Of a stretch of 64,000 nucleotides of DNA, positions 50,310 through 59,952 are shown in pieces. The stretch covers positions 372,001 through 436,000 of the forward strand of contig NZ_CP170386.1 in NCBI RefSeq assembly GCF_042468235.1. Reading direction: 5' to 3'. Numbering within the stretch: the first letter of the stretch is position 1; every line of letters begins with the position of its first letter. Made by a program: the position numbers and the translations under genes. The notes under the pieces were generated by a model. The model ran no database searches, was not told where the DNA came from, and saw nothing but the letters and a program-made list of their open reading frames with translations. The DNA comes from Lonepinella sp042468235. GTDB lineage: Bacteria > Pseudomonadota > Gammaproteobacteria > Enterobacterales > Pasteurellaceae.

Positions 50310-51074
50310 TTATGCCTGCTGATTGAATACTGTATAAAAACGATAGGTAAACACAATGGAAAAAACATTAATCAAGGATATGATCACCAAAGCCACTATA
50401 GTCAGGAGTAAATTTTGAGCCAGTACAGCAAGTTGAAAACCGACAAGCGGAAAAAATAAATAGCTAATGGTACAATAGAAAAAGAGTGCCGAAGTCCGTC
50501 CTTTGGCTGAAATTAAACTATTTTGCAGCGCACTTTTTACGGATTCGTTGGTCAGTAAATAGCGAACCGGTGATAAGCAAAGGCGAATTAAAATAAAAAT
50601 CCCCGATATCATTAAAAAAAGGCTGATAAAGGAAAGTGACGATTGACTTAACGCACCAGCAATCGTACCGATCACACCAATAAAAAACGGCAGAAAGCAC
50701 AATATATTGAGTAAAATAATACCGAGTAAACGGTTAAACGTCATTACTGCAGTTTGAGCAAACCCTTGAGATTGACATTGACTAATTTGATGTACCGTCA
50801 TGGTTCCCCAATACACAATAAATAACGTGGCTAAACCTTTTGCTAAGGTGAACCATAAAAAAGTCAAATCACTACTCTGTTGCAATAACACATCCATTTG
50901 TTGTTGCTCGTTAAGAGGCTCCATATTTTCTAGTACGGGAAAGATGGCTTGTTGTAGCAGTCCAAAACCAGCGGAAACTAACACAAAAATTATCACAAAT
51001 GCAAAAGCAAATTTTCGTTCATTTTGCAAAAAATGCCAGCTGTCCTTAAATAGCTGGGTAAAATTAATCGGCAT
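50310..51074 (-). CDS. yciC: YciC family inner-membrane protein
   Basis: 254-aa protein with about six hydrophobic helices, of the UPF0259 YciC family, function unknown but possibly in envelope homeostasis. It is the first gene of the yciC-yciB-yciA-yciI transcript and is divergent from ompW, exactly as in E. coli. Confidence 0.88.
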   Translation of the reverse strand: MPINFTQLFKDSWHFLQNERKFAFAFVIIFVLVSAGFGLLQQAIFPVLENMEPLNEQQQMDVLLQQSSDLTFLWFTLAKGLATLFIVYWGTMTVHQISQCQSQGFAQTAVMTFNRLLGIILLNILCFLPFFIGVIGTIAGALSQSSLSFISLFLMISGIFILIRLCLSPVRYLLTNESVKSALQNSLISAKGRTSALFFYCTISYLFFPLVGFQLAVLAQNLLLTIVALVIISLINVFSIVFTYRFYTVFNQQA

Positions 51075-51153
51075 TGTTTTTCCTTTTAATAGATTAGTAA
51101 TCTTGAACGTAATTATACCGATTTTAGATATAAAAGCATAAAAAAGTTAGAAA

Positions 51154-51167
51154 TTGATTTACATCAA
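51154..51167. promoter_or_regulatory. FNR site upstream of ompW
   Basis: TTGATTTACATCAA matches the FNR consensus TTGAT-N4-ATCAA perfectly. It lies in the yciC/ompW divergent gap, and ompW is an FNR target in enterics. Confidence 0.8.
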
Positions 51168-51239
51168 GATAGCTTGTTAGATTAAAAAATTAACAAATAG
51201 ATAATAAACAATAAAAAATTTTTAACAATCTTTCAGTTT

Positions 51240-51255
51240 TATGATCTGGATCACA
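51240..51255. promoter_or_regulatory. CRP site upstream of ompW
   Basis: TATGA-N6-TCACA matches the CRP half-sites TGTGA and TCACA except for one base. It is 113 bp before the ompW ATG. Confidence 0.6.
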
Positions 51256-51367
51256 GTTTTTCCAGTTCAAAAAGAGTATATTTCTCTCGTGGTAAAACAC
51301 GTATTTTTTTTATGGGTATAGTATATATGGGGGATAAAATCCCTAATAAATAATCAAGGAGATCAAT

Positions 51368-51997
51368 ATGAAAAAATCAGCATTAGCAATTGGTTTAGCC
51401 ACTGCATTATTAAGCGGTGTGGTGATGGCTCATCAAGCTGGCGATATTTTAATTCGTGCTGGTGGTGTAGCGGTATCACCAACTAACGTGAAAAATACAG
51501 CAAATGATCAAAATGCTGCATTAAATTTAGATGTTAATACTAATGCACAATTAGGTTTAACAGCGACTTATTTAATTACTGATAATATCGGTGTTGAATT
51601 ACTTGCTGCGACACCATTTAGTCATAAAATTACATTAGGTAATACATTAGTGGGTAAAACTAAACATTTACCACCTAGCTTGTTCCTTCAATACTATTTT
51701 GGTAGCAAAGAATCTGTTGCACGCCCTTATGTGGGGGCTGGCGTGAACTATACTACTTTCTTTGATGAACAAGAAAAATTAGCCGGCGTTACCGATCTTA
51801 AATTAAAAGATTCATGGGGTGTAGCGGTAAATGCCGGTGTGGATATTAACGTCACCGATAATTTCTTTGTCAATGCATCTATTGATTATGCAAAAATTAA
51901 AACTAAAGCGACATTCAAATTAGGTGGAGTTGAACATTCTCAAGATGTAAGACTAGATCCAATCGTTTACTTCTTGGGTGTTGGTTATCGTTTTTAA
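51368..51997 (+). CDS. ompW: OmpW family outer-membrane porin
   Basis: 209-aa precursor with a signal peptide (LLSGVVMA|HQAGDI) and an eight-stranded barrel. OmpW marks are the N-terminal AGDILIRAGGVAVSPT, NIGVELLAATPFSHKI and the C-terminal aromatic YRF. It forms a small channel for hydrophobic compounds. CRP and FNR sites upstream suggest respiratory and carbon control. AAGGAG precedes the ATG. Confidence 0.93.
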   Translation: MKKSALAIGLATALLSGVVMAHQAGDILIRAGGVAVSPTNVKNTANDQNAALNLDVNTNAQLGLTATYLITDNIGVELLAATPFSHKITLGNTLVGKTKHLPPSLFLQYYFGSKESVARPYVGAGVNYTTFFDEQEKLAGVTDLKLKDSWGVAVNAGVDINVTDNFFVNASIDYAKIKTKATFKLGGVEHSQDVRLDPIVYFLGVGYRF

Positions 51998-52015
51998 TTA
52001 ACTGATTTAATCACT

Positions 52016-52045
52016 AACCTCGTACATTCGTACGAGGTTTTTTTA
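52016..52045 (+). terminator. Terminator of ompW
   Basis: AACCTCGTAC (52016-52025), loop ATTC and GTACGAGGTT (52030-52039), followed by T-run. Confidence 0.88.
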
Positions 52046-52158
52046 TACCCTGCACTCGCGTACAGGGCTAGGTAAATCACGATGCTCCGCATCTTAAACT
52101 ATATTGAAAGTTACGGAGTAACGAAACTATGTTAATCCCGTACGCCAGTGCAGGGTAT
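52045..52158. repeat. MITE-like inverted repeat with 19-bp ends
   Basis: The 19-bp ends (52045-52063 and 52140-52158) are inverted with one mismatch (ATACCCTGCACTsGCGTAC). The 76-bp interior has TTACGGAGTAAC. No ORF. A related sequence is at 62893-62954, and the arms resemble the palindrome at 22273. Confidence 0.7.
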
Positions 52159-52192
52159 GTTAGCAAGCTATTTACCCTAGTTTATGCAACCC

Positions 52193-53869
52193 TTAACTCG
52201 CCAAATCCAACATTTCCTGTGCATTTGCTAACGCCGTATCGGTAATTTTGCGACCACCGAGTAATTTTGCTAAGGCTTTTACCCGTTGTTGAGCAGAAAG
52301 TGCGGTCATTTTGGTTTCGGTTTTTTCATCTACGGTAAATTTCTCGACTACAAAATGATGATTGCCATAACTTGCGACTTGCGCTAAGTGAGTTACACAT
52401 AATACTTGACATTGGCTGCCTAATCGACGTAACAGTTTACCTACTACACTAGCTGTGGCACCACTAATTCCCACATCAATTTCATCAAAAATCAGGGTTG
52501 GAATAGCACTTTTATCAGACGTTAATACCTGAATTGCCAAGGCTATACGAGATAGTTCTCCACCAGATGCGGTTTTTGCCAAAGATTGTGCAGATTGCCC
52601 TAAGTTACTTTGTAAATCAAATTGCACATTATCCGCTCCGTTGGCACTGACTTTACTGTAATCTGTATTTAATCTAATAAAGAATTGGGCATTTTCCATG
52701 GCTAATTGTTTAATGGATTGAGTTACTTGTTCGGCTAATTTTGCTGCTCCAGTTTCACGGCTATGATGTAATGCCATTGCGCTAGCTTGCATTTGAGTAA
52801 AGGCCTGCTTTTCTTGTTTAATTAATTCATCTTCACTTTCAGAATAATCGATCAGTTGTTCAAGTTCCATTTTCAAACTGCGGTGAAATTCTACTAAGTT
52901 TTCCGGCGAAATATAATGTTTCTTGGCTAAATGAATGGCTTGACTCATGCGTTGTTCAATTTCTTCTAATAAATAAGGATCTTGCTCAATGTCGGAAGCA
53001 AGGTGTTGTACTTCACTGCTCGCTTCTTGTACTTGAATTAATGCGTCTTGCAGCATCGTTTGAATTTCCGTATAGCGCGGATCGAGTTCTGCCAATTCAT
53101 CAACATATTGGGTGGCTCGATAAAGCAGGCTATCGGCACTCACCGTATCATTTTCGCTTAAAATACCTAGCAAAGACTGTGCGAGTGAAGTGAGTTGTTC
53201 GCTATTAGAAAGCCGTTTATGATCTTCTTCAAGTTGAATAAATTCATCTTCTTGCAGATTAAATTCATCTAATTCATCTACTTGATATTGTAGTAATTGT
53301 TTTCTCGCTTCATTTTCAGCACATTTTTGTTTAAATTCTTCTACTTGTCGTTGCAACGATTTCCATTGTTGGTAATCCGTTTTCATTTGAGCCAGTAATG
53401 CGGCGTGTGAACAAAAGGTATCTAAGGTTTGTAATTGGAAGTCAGGTTTTAATAATAATTGTGAGGCATGTTGTCCATTAATATGAATCAAATATGCCCC
53501 CAATTCTTTTAATTGTGCCACAGAAACTGGCGTACTGTTAATAAAGGCTTTAGAACGTCCATCTTGATTGATGATACGGCGTAAAATACAGCTTTCGGGA
53601 TTATCTTGGTCTTCTAATTCCTGCTGTTTTAGCCAAACGGAAGCTGGACTTTGTAGTTCAATATGAAAGGTTGCACACACATCAGCACGTTCTTGTCCCG
53701 CCCGTAACATGGAAAGCTCGGTACGTTGCCCTAGACAAATGCCTAATGCATCAATCGCAATGGATTTACCCGCACCCGTTTCGCCAGTAATCACTGACAT
53801 ACCTTGAGCAATCTCAATATCTAAATGACGAACAATGGCAAAATTATTAATGGTGAGTTGTGTAAGCAT
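52193..53869 (-). CDS. recN: DNA repair protein RecN
   Basis: SMC-like ATPase that gathers broken ends in double-strand break repair. 558 aa with Walker A GETGAGKSIA near residue 30, a long coiled coil (around 155-370), signature LAKTASGGELSRIALA and Walker B LIFDEIDVGISG. Divergence is not seen; it is minus strand like nadK, 74 nt after it. Confidence 0.95.
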   Translation of the reverse strand: MLTQLTINNFAIVRHLDIEIAQGMSVITGETGAGKSIAIDALGICLGQRTELSMLRAGQERADVCATFHIELQSPASVWLKQQELEDQDNPESCILRRIINQDGRSKAFINSTPVSVAQLKELGAYLIHINGQHASQLLLKPDFQLQTLDTFCSHAALLAQMKTDYQQWKSLQRQVEEFKQKCAENEARKQLLQYQVDELDEFNLQEDEFIQLEEDHKRLSNSEQLTSLAQSLLGILSENDTVSADSLLYRATQYVDELAELDPRYTEIQTMLQDALIQVQEASSEVQHLASDIEQDPYLLEEIEQRMSQAIHLAKKHYISPENLVEFHRSLKMELEQLIDYSESEDELIKQEKQAFTQMQASAMALHHSRETGAAKLAEQVTQSIKQLAMENAQFFIRLNTDYSKVSANGADNVQFDLQSNLGQSAQSLAKTASGGELSRIALAIQVLTSDKSAIPTLIFDEIDVGISGATASVVGKLLRRLGSQCQVLCVTHLAQVASYGNHHFVVEKFTVDEKTETKMTALSAQQRVKALAKLLGGRKITDTALANAQEMLDLAS

Positions 53870-53943
53870 AAAAAACCCTCTTTACTGTATGGAATGCAGT
53901 ATAATTCATAATAAATATACAGTAAAGGATTTTTTTACAGTTT

Positions 53944-54855
53944 TTAGAAGAGTTTTTTAAGCCAGCCTAATTTTGAGCTTAACACATTGTAATAGTTATA
54001 ATTACGCAAGTGTAGTAAACGTAGTTTATAAGGGCTTTTTTGTACTGTAACAATATCATCACTGGTTAGGTTTAAAGCTAATTGGCTATCACAACTCACT
54101 TCTAACTGTGGTGTATTATAATCCGCAAAACGGAGCGAAATTTTACTATCACCATCAATAACTAAGGGGCGCGATGATAGGGTATGTGGATACATAGATA
54201 CTAGCGTGATAGCATTTAAATTTGGTGTCAGAATCGGTCCACCAGCAGAAAGTGAGTAGGCGGTTGAACCGGTTGGGGTGGCAATAATTAAGCCGTCTGA
54301 TCGTTGTGAAAAAGCAAATTTATCATCAATATACACATGAAAATCAATCATATGAGCAATTTTAGCAGGATGAATAACCGCTTCATTAATGGCATTTCCA
54401 TTGTTTATTACCACACCATTATGCTCAATATTAACATCTAATAAAAAGCGTTCTTCCACAAAAAATTCACCGTTCAAACAGGCTTGTAATTGCGCATAGG
54501 CATTTTTCGGATCAATATCGGTTAAAAAGCCTAAATTGCCACGGTTGATGCCAATTAATAAAATATCATACTTGGATAATATTCGGGCACGTCCGAGCAT
54601 ATTGCCATCCCCACCAATGACAATAGCCAGTTGGGCTTGTTTACCGATTTGTTCGAGGGATGCAATCTGTTCCGTTGGAAGTGCTAATGCTTGCCCTACT
54701 TCACTTTCCACTAATACGCTATAACCTTTCTCTTGTAGCCATGAATAAATATTTTTATGCATTTGCAGTGTCATATCATTACGTGGACGACCAACTAATG
54801 CAATGGTTTTAAAGGTTTTATGCAGCGGATTAATATTATTATTGATAAATTCCAT
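53944..54855 (-). CDS. nadK: NAD kinase
   Basis: Phosphorylates NAD to NADP. 303 aa with the GGDGNMLGRARIL motif, NRGNLGFLTDI, and RSDGLIIATPTGSTAYSLSAGGPI. It starts just upstream of recN and lies back to back with grpE, as in E. coli (grpE-nadK-recN). Confidence 0.95.
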   Translation of the reverse strand: MEFINNNINPLHKTFKTIALVGRPRNDMTLQMHKNIYSWLQEKGYSVLVESEVGQALALPTEQIASLEQIGKQAQLAIVIGGDGNMLGRARILSKYDILLIGINRGNLGFLTDIDPKNAYAQLQACLNGEFFVEERFLLDVNIEHNGVVINNGNAINEAVIHPAKIAHMIDFHVYIDDKFAFSQRSDGLIIATPTGSTAYSLSAGGPILTPNLNAITLVSMYPHTLSSRPLVIDGDSKISLRFADYNTPQLEVSCDSQLALNLTSDDIVTVQKSPYKLRLLHLRNYNYYNVLSSKLGWLKKLF

Positions 54856-54994
54856 TATAGTGACGACTTGAATTTTAAAAAAACGCCTTTATATTACATT
54901 GAAAATGACTTGGAGCAAAGATTAACATTTGATGATTCCTTTGTTACAATGCACAATCGTTCATATTTTATAATATTTTTTAATGGAGTACGTG

Positions 54995-55597
54995 ATGACA
55001 GAACAAGAAAAACAGCCAACAGAAGAAATTTTAGCAGAAACCGTGCAAGAACAAACAGAATCTGTTGAGGCGACCGTGGAAGCAGAGAATGATGCTCCAA
55101 ATGAAGAAACGGATGTGTTAGAAGAAGCTATTTTACGTGTACAAGAATTAGAACAGCAACTGGTTGATGCGGCACAAAAAGAGCAAGAAAGTTTGTTACG
55201 AGCTAGAGCAGAAATGGAAAATATCCGCCGTCGTGCGGAACAGGATGTGGAAAAAGCCCATAAATTTGCCTTAGAAAAATTCTCAAAAGAAATTTTAAAC
55301 ACTATTGATAACCTTGAACGTGCATTAACCACACCAGCGAATAAAGAAGATGAATGTGTTAAAGGCTTATTTGACGGTGTAGAACTCACGTTAAAAGATT
55401 TATTAGCCACGGTAGCTCGTTTTGGTATTGAACCAGTGGGTGAAGTGGGCGAAACCTTTAATCCAGAATTGCATCAAGCCATTTCTATGCAACCGACAGA
55501 AGGATTCGAAACCAATCAAATTACTGTAGTGTTACAAAAAGGATATTTATTGAATAGTCGGGTGATTCGTCCTGCTATGGTTATGGTAGCAGCGTAG
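54995..55597 (+). CDS. grpE: Nucleotide exchange factor GrpE
   Basis: Releases ADP from DnaK. 200 aa with an acidic N-terminal coiled-coil segment (residues 10-60), the long helix RARAEMENIRRRAEQDVEKA, then DNLERALTTPANKEDE and a C-terminal beta wing ending VLQKGYLLNSRVIRPAMVMV. ATG 54995 is chosen because GGAG lies just upstream; ATG 54983 would swallow that site. Confidence 0.95.
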   Translation: MTEQEKQPTEEILAETVQEQTESVEATVEAENDAPNEETDVLEEAILRVQELEQQLVDAAQKEQESLLRARAEMENIRRRAEQDVEKAHKFALEKFSKEILNTIDNLERALTTPANKEDECVKGLFDGVELTLKDLLATVARFGIEPVGEVGETFNPELHQAISMQPTEGFETNQITVVLQKGYLLNSRVIRPAMVMVAA

Positions 55598-55608
55598 TCT
55601 TTACTTTT

Positions 55609-55805
55609 CGATCGTATTTCGCCGATGGCGACCATACTTTTCTTTGCTCGTGCAAAGAAAAGTAGGCAAAAGAAAACACGCCCCGACTTCACCGCTTTTC
55701 TTCGCTTATTTGGTATTTTCTTAACGCTAAATTTTGAACTCGCTTCGCTCAGACATGCAAAATTTAGCTAAAAATACCAAAACGCTCAGGCGGTTCAGAC
55801 GGGGG
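55609..55805 (+). repeat. Multi-hairpin dispersed repeat, copy A
   Basis: A 197-bp element with conserved flanks CGCCGATGGCGACC and CTCAGGCGGTTCAGACGGGG. Hairpin 1 (ACTTTTCTTTGC/GCAAAGAAAAGT, about 55635-55662) is followed by a large hairpin: 55709-55719 with 55771-55781 and 55727-55736 with 55758-55767, with the loop ACTCGCTTCGCTCAGACA. No transposase. Similar to copies at 62655 and 62997. Confidence 0.8.
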
Positions 55806-55806
55806 A

Positions 55807-57978
55807 TTACACGACACTCAATACCCAACAATTATGAATCTGTTTATTGCGTTCAAAATCCAGCGGTAAGGTTTTGTTTGAAATTTCCACCGCACTTAGT
55901 CCTAGTTCCGCTAAACTCTCAACATCCATTTTAAAACCACGTTTATTATTAGAAAATACGATGGTGCCATTTGGGCGTAAAATCCGTTTAAGATTTCCCA
56001 TTAATTTAATATGATCACGTTGTACGTCCCAACTGTCTTCCATGCGTTTTGAATTGGAAAATGTGGGCGGATCGACAAAAATCAGATCAAATTGGCGATC
56101 GCATTTTTCCAACCATTGCAAACAATCCGCTTGAATTAAATGGTGCTGTTTACCGTCCAAATCATTTAAAATTAAGTTCTGTTCTGCCCAATTTAAATAA
56201 GTATTTGACATATCTACGGTGGTGGTGGACTTGGCACCGCCTAATGCCGCATGAATAGTTGCAGAGCCTGTATAAGCAAATAAATTTAAGAAATCTTTGC
56301 CTTTTGTCATTTCGCCTAGCATTTTACGCGTTAAACGGTGATCCAAAAATAATCCTGTATCCAAATAATCGGTCAGATTAACCCACAATTTTGCACCGTA
56401 TTCTTCTACATAAAAATACTCGCCTTTGTTGGCTAATTTCTCATATTGATTTTTGCCTTTTTGTTTTTGGCGAACTTTTAGAATCAATTTATTGGTTTCA
56501 ATACCTGTGACTGCAAGGGTTGCCGTTACTGCATCAAGTAAACGTTGGCGAGATTTATTTTCATCAATATTTTTTGGTGGAGCGTATTCTTGCACCACAA
56601 TGTGATCCGCATAACGATCTACGGCGAGATTATAATCGGGTAAATCTGCATCATATAAGCGATAGGCTTGTAATCCCTGTTGATTCGCCCATTTTTCAAT
56701 TTTTTTGATATTTTTTTGTAAGCGATTGGCAAAATCTACTGCGACATTAAGGTTAATCGAAAATTCAAGATTTTGCACCGCACTTTTCAGCATATTTTGT
56801 TCGGCATTTTGTTCTGGTTCAGTTAAACTGCGGTCAGAAATTTGATAATTTTTTTGCACACAATCTAATGGACCATTTTTTGCCTTAAATTGACGATGTG
56901 AACGTAAGCGTAAACAATCTAACAACCCTTGTTCTGAACTAAAAATAGAGGCATTCCAACCGCCAAATTGTTGTTTTAAGCGTTGTCCGAACACGGAATA
57001 CAAGGCGATTAATGCAGGTGTAGTACCTAAACGCTCCCCATACGGCGGATTACAAATCAGAGTACCTTTTTCGTCATTTTCTAGGGGATTTTTCAAAGCT
57101 GATATATCCGCTTGTTTAAACCGAATTAAATGAGCCACCCCTGCATTTTGAGCGTTGCGTAGAGCCTTCTGGATCACCCTATGATCTAAATCAAAGCCAT
57201 AAAAATACGGTTGGGGATTTTTGTTAAATTCTATTTCAGCTAATTCAACGGCTTCTGCTTTCACTTTTTCCCATACTGATTGATTATGCCCTTTCCAGAA
57301 ATCAAACCCCCAGTGCATACGGTGTAACTGTGGTGCAATTTTTGCTTCCATTTGAGCCGCTTCGATTAACAAGGTGCCTGAGCCACACATTGGATCCACC
57401 AAGGGTGTTCCCACTTTCCAGCCTGAACGTAATACGATGGCAGCGGCTAAAGTTTCACGTAATGGAGCCACACCTGTTTCTTCTCGATAGCCACGTAAAT
57501 GTAAGGCATCTCCGCTTAAATCGAGCGAGAGAATAAAATTCTCACGATTTAAATAGGCATGAATCCGAATATCAGGGTTGTCTTTATCCACATCAGGACG
57601 ACTCCGACCTTGTCGCTCAAAATAATCCACAATACCGTCTTTAACTCGCATTGCACCGAATTGTGTGTGGCGAATTTCTTGGTTTGTGCCGTTAAAATCC
57701 ACTAAAAATCGGGATCTTTCATCAAAATGCGATAGCCAGTCTTGCGATAATACGGTGGAATAGAGATCTAAATCACTGTAAATTTTACTTTGTACTAATG
57801 GTAATAATACTCGAGAGGCTAGACGTGACCATAACAACACTTTGTATTGGGTTTCATCGCCCGCCATAAAATGCACACCACCTTGTGCCACTTGACATTC
57901 AGTTGCACCAAGATCGGTAAGTTCGACTTTTAGTAATTCTTCAAAACCACGTCCTGTGGTAGCAAAAAGTTGTTTCAT
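55807..57978 (-). CDS. rlmL: Bifunctional 23S rRNA methyltransferase RlmKL
   Basis: Makes m2G2445 (RlmL half) and m7G2069 (RlmK half) in 23S rRNA. 723 aa: a THUMP domain up to about residue 160, the N2-guanine MTase domain with VDPMCGSGTLLIEAA and TLICNPPYGERLG, then the RlmK MTase with LFAYTGSATIHAA and LIFVDPPTFSNSKRM. The fused form is the norm in gamma-proteobacteria. Confidence 0.95.
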   Translation of the reverse strand: MKQLFATTGRGFEELLKVELTDLGATECQVAQGGVHFMAGDETQYKVLLWSRLASRVLLPLVQSKIYSDLDLYSTVLSQDWLSHFDERSRFLVDFNGTNQEIRHTQFGAMRVKDGIVDYFERQGRSRPDVDKDNPDIRIHAYLNRENFILSLDLSGDALHLRGYREETGVAPLRETLAAAIVLRSGWKVGTPLVDPMCGSGTLLIEAAQMEAKIAPQLHRMHWGFDFWKGHNQSVWEKVKAEAVELAEIEFNKNPQPYFYGFDLDHRVIQKALRNAQNAGVAHLIRFKQADISALKNPLENDEKGTLICNPPYGERLGTTPALIALYSVFGQRLKQQFGGWNASIFSSEQGLLDCLRLRSHRQFKAKNGPLDCVQKNYQISDRSLTEPEQNAEQNMLKSAVQNLEFSINLNVAVDFANRLQKNIKKIEKWANQQGLQAYRLYDADLPDYNLAVDRYADHIVVQEYAPPKNIDENKSRQRLLDAVTATLAVTGIETNKLILKVRQKQKGKNQYEKLANKGEYFYVEEYGAKLWVNLTDYLDTGLFLDHRLTRKMLGEMTKGKDFLNLFAYTGSATIHAALGGAKSTTTVDMSNTYLNWAEQNLILNDLDGKQHHLIQADCLQWLEKCDRQFDLIFVDPPTFSNSKRMEDSWDVQRDHIKLMGNLKRILRPNGTIVFSNNKRGFKMDVESLAELGLSAVEISNKTLPLDFERNKQIHNCWVLSVV

Positions 57979-58023
57979 GGATATTCTCTAAACAGATTGG
58001 GAATGGTGAGATTATAGCATTAA

Positions 58024-58057
58024 ACAAAAAAGTGCGGTTGTTTTCACCGCACTTTTT
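58024..58057 (-). terminator. Uptake-sequence pair terminator of znuA
   Basis: AAAAAGTGCGGT (58026-58037) pairs with ACCGCACTTTTT (58046-58057) as a 12-bp stem. The A-run on its left gives the U-tract for minus-strand znuA. Confidence 0.82.
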
Positions 58058-58077
58058 CGATTTTATTTGTAATGAAA

Positions 58078-59049
58078 TTATTTTAAGCAGCTTGTATAAC
58101 TGTCTGCAGTAAATTGCAAGAATTGACTGTAAGCATTTTTGCCTAATTTAATACTGTCGCCCATCGGATCTAAACGACCTACTTTAACACCGGTGCTTTT
58201 CGCTAAAGTATCGATCACTTTTGGGGTGAATTGTGGTTCGGCGAATAAGCAATTTACTTTGTGTTCTTCAATTTCTTCTTTAATTTTCGCAATGGTTTTT
58301 GCTCCCGGTGCAACTAATGGATTAATGGTAAATGCTCCAGTTTGTTTTAAACCATAAGCATTATTAAAATAACCATAAGCGTCGTGGAATACGTAGAACC
58401 CTTTGTCATTAAAGGCATTTAATTGTTCCGTAATTTGAGTATTTTTTTCTTGTAAAGTGCGGTTAAAATTCGCTAAATTTTCGGTAATCAGATCCTTTTT
58501 AGCTGGAAATTGTTCGGTTAATTTTTGAGCTAGCTGATTTGCCACTAACTGGCTAATCTGTGGTGAATACCATACATGCCAGTTGACAGTCAAACCGTTT
58601 TCATCCACTTCATGGTGATGTCCTTCGTGTTCATGGTCATGATCGTGGTCGTCGTGATCATGGTTGTGATCATCATCATCGTCGCCGTCATCATGATGAT
58701 GGTGATGTTCTGATTTTTCTAATAAGGCAGTAACACCATCAATTTCAGCAATCGTAATCAATTTTTTCTGATCTGCTTGAGCGATAGTTTTTGTTAAAAA
58801 ACTATCCACATCTTTGCCGATCCATAAGACTAAATCTGCGGATTTAATTTTTTGTACATCGGTTGGTTTTAAATTGTAATCATGTGGTGAGGCACCTGCG
58901 GGTACAATAATTTGAGTATCAAGCACACCATCGGCAATAGAGGAGGCAATAAAACCTAAGGGTTTGACTGAAGTCACAATATCCGCTTGTGCGGCAAAAG
59001 CAGTGGCTAAAATAGCACTAGCAATAGCTGTTTTAGTTAATTTAGACAT
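58078..59049 (-). CDS. znuA: Zinc ABC transporter periplasmic binding protein ZnuA
   Basis: Captures zinc in the periplasm for ZnuBC. 323 aa with a signal peptide ending AAFA-AQA and the cluster A-I fold marked by GASPHDYNLKPTDVQKI and VFHDAYGYFNNAYGL. Residues about 116-148 form a His/Asp-rich loop (HHHHDDGDDDDDHNHDHD...) that handles zinc. znuBC are not adjacent. A GAAATGT half-site lies upstream, too weak to claim Zur. Confidence 0.93.
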   Translation of the reverse strand: MSKLTKTAIASAILATAFAAQADIVTSVKPLGFIASSIADGVLDTQIIVPAGASPHDYNLKPTDVQKIKSADLVLWIGKDVDSFLTKTIAQADQKKLITIAEIDGVTALLEKSEHHHHHDDGDDDDDHNHDHDDHDHDHEHEGHHHEVDENGLTVNWHVWYSPQISQLVANQLAQKLTEQFPAKKDLITENLANFNRTLQEKNTQITEQLNAFNDKGFYVFHDAYGYFNNAYGLKQTGAFTINPLVAPGAKTIAKIKEEIEEHKVNCLFAEPQFTPKVIDTLAKSTGVKVGRLDPMGDSIKLGKNAYSQFLQFTADSYTSCLK

Positions 59050-59154
59050 TATTTTTTCCTTACTTGAAATGTAAAAAGTGCGGATAGATTACGCCTATTT
59101 TAGGAAAAAAGCTATCTTTTTTTTTATGATAAAATAAGTTTTATGTTAGGATAA

Positions 59155-59922
59155 CTATGCTTTAAGTAATTTATCAATTACTCGCGAAACAGCAAAAAAT
59201 CCGAACGTAGCGGTGATCATCATCGCTGCACCAAAGCCATTGGCACAATTCATACTTGCAGAAATTTCACAATTTTCTGTCATTTGTGGAAAAATTAAAG
59301 GTTGGGTAGAGAAAACCGCATCGATACCAAATTTCCGTTTAGGATTTTGGCTAAAATGGTACTCTCTGCGTAGCGTAGAGCGGACTTTAGATAACAGTGG
59401 ATCTTGGATGGTTTTACTTAAATCCGTAATTTGAATTTGTGTCGGATCGGTTTGTCCGCCAGCTCCACCTATAGTTATCATTTTGATTTTATTACGTTTG
59501 CAATAGGCAATTAAGGCTGATTTAGTTTTTACACTATCAATTGCATCGATCACATAATCATAGTCAGCTGTGATATAGTTAGCTAAATTTTCGTTAGAAA
59601 GAAAGTCATCAATAATTTGTACATGACATTCAGGATTGATTAATCCAATACGTTCAGCCATGACTTCGGTTTTGAGCTTACCCACATTACCTGTTAGGGC
59701 GTGAATTTGGCGATTGATATTGGTTACGCAAATATCGTCCATATCAATCATGGTAATTTTCCCAATACCGGAACGAGCAAGGGCTTCCACAGCCCAAGAA
59801 CCTACGCCACCAATGCCGATAACACAAATATGGGCTTGTCTCAAGCGAGCCAGACCCGCTGGAGTATATAATCGTCCGATACCACCGAAGCGTTGCTCAA
59901 AATTATCAATTCGTTCTGTCAT
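59155..59922 (-). CDS. tcdA: tRNA threonylcarbamoyladenosine dehydratase TcdA
   Basis: Cyclises t6A37 to ct6A in tRNA, using ATP. 255 aa of the ThiF/E1-like fold with GIGGVGSWAVEALARSGIG, MDDICVTNINRQIHAL and ADYDYVIDAIDSVKTKSALI. C-terminal EFC-type tail ends in helical NGFGAAMMITATFGFFAVS. It lies 30 nt after mltA. Confidence 0.93.
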   Translation of the reverse strand: MTERIDNFEQRFGGIGRLYTPAGLARLRQAHICVIGIGGVGSWAVEALARSGIGKITMIDMDDICVTNINRQIHALTGNVGKLKTEVMAERIGLINPECHVQIIDDFLSNENLANYITADYDYVIDAIDSVKTKSALIAYCKRNKIKMITIGGAGGQTDPTQIQITDLSKTIQDPLLSKVRSTLRREYHFSQNPKRKFGIDAVFSTQPLIFPQMTENCEISASMNCANGFGAAMMITATFGFFAVSRVIDKLLKA

Positions 59923-59952
59923 ATTTACATTAGGTTTGGATTAACGTTCTGA

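Noticed and set aside
49772..50368. Longer yciB frame starting at 50368
   Set aside because: It overlaps yciC by 59 nt and adds a non-family leader; MKQLLEF at 50308 is the family start.
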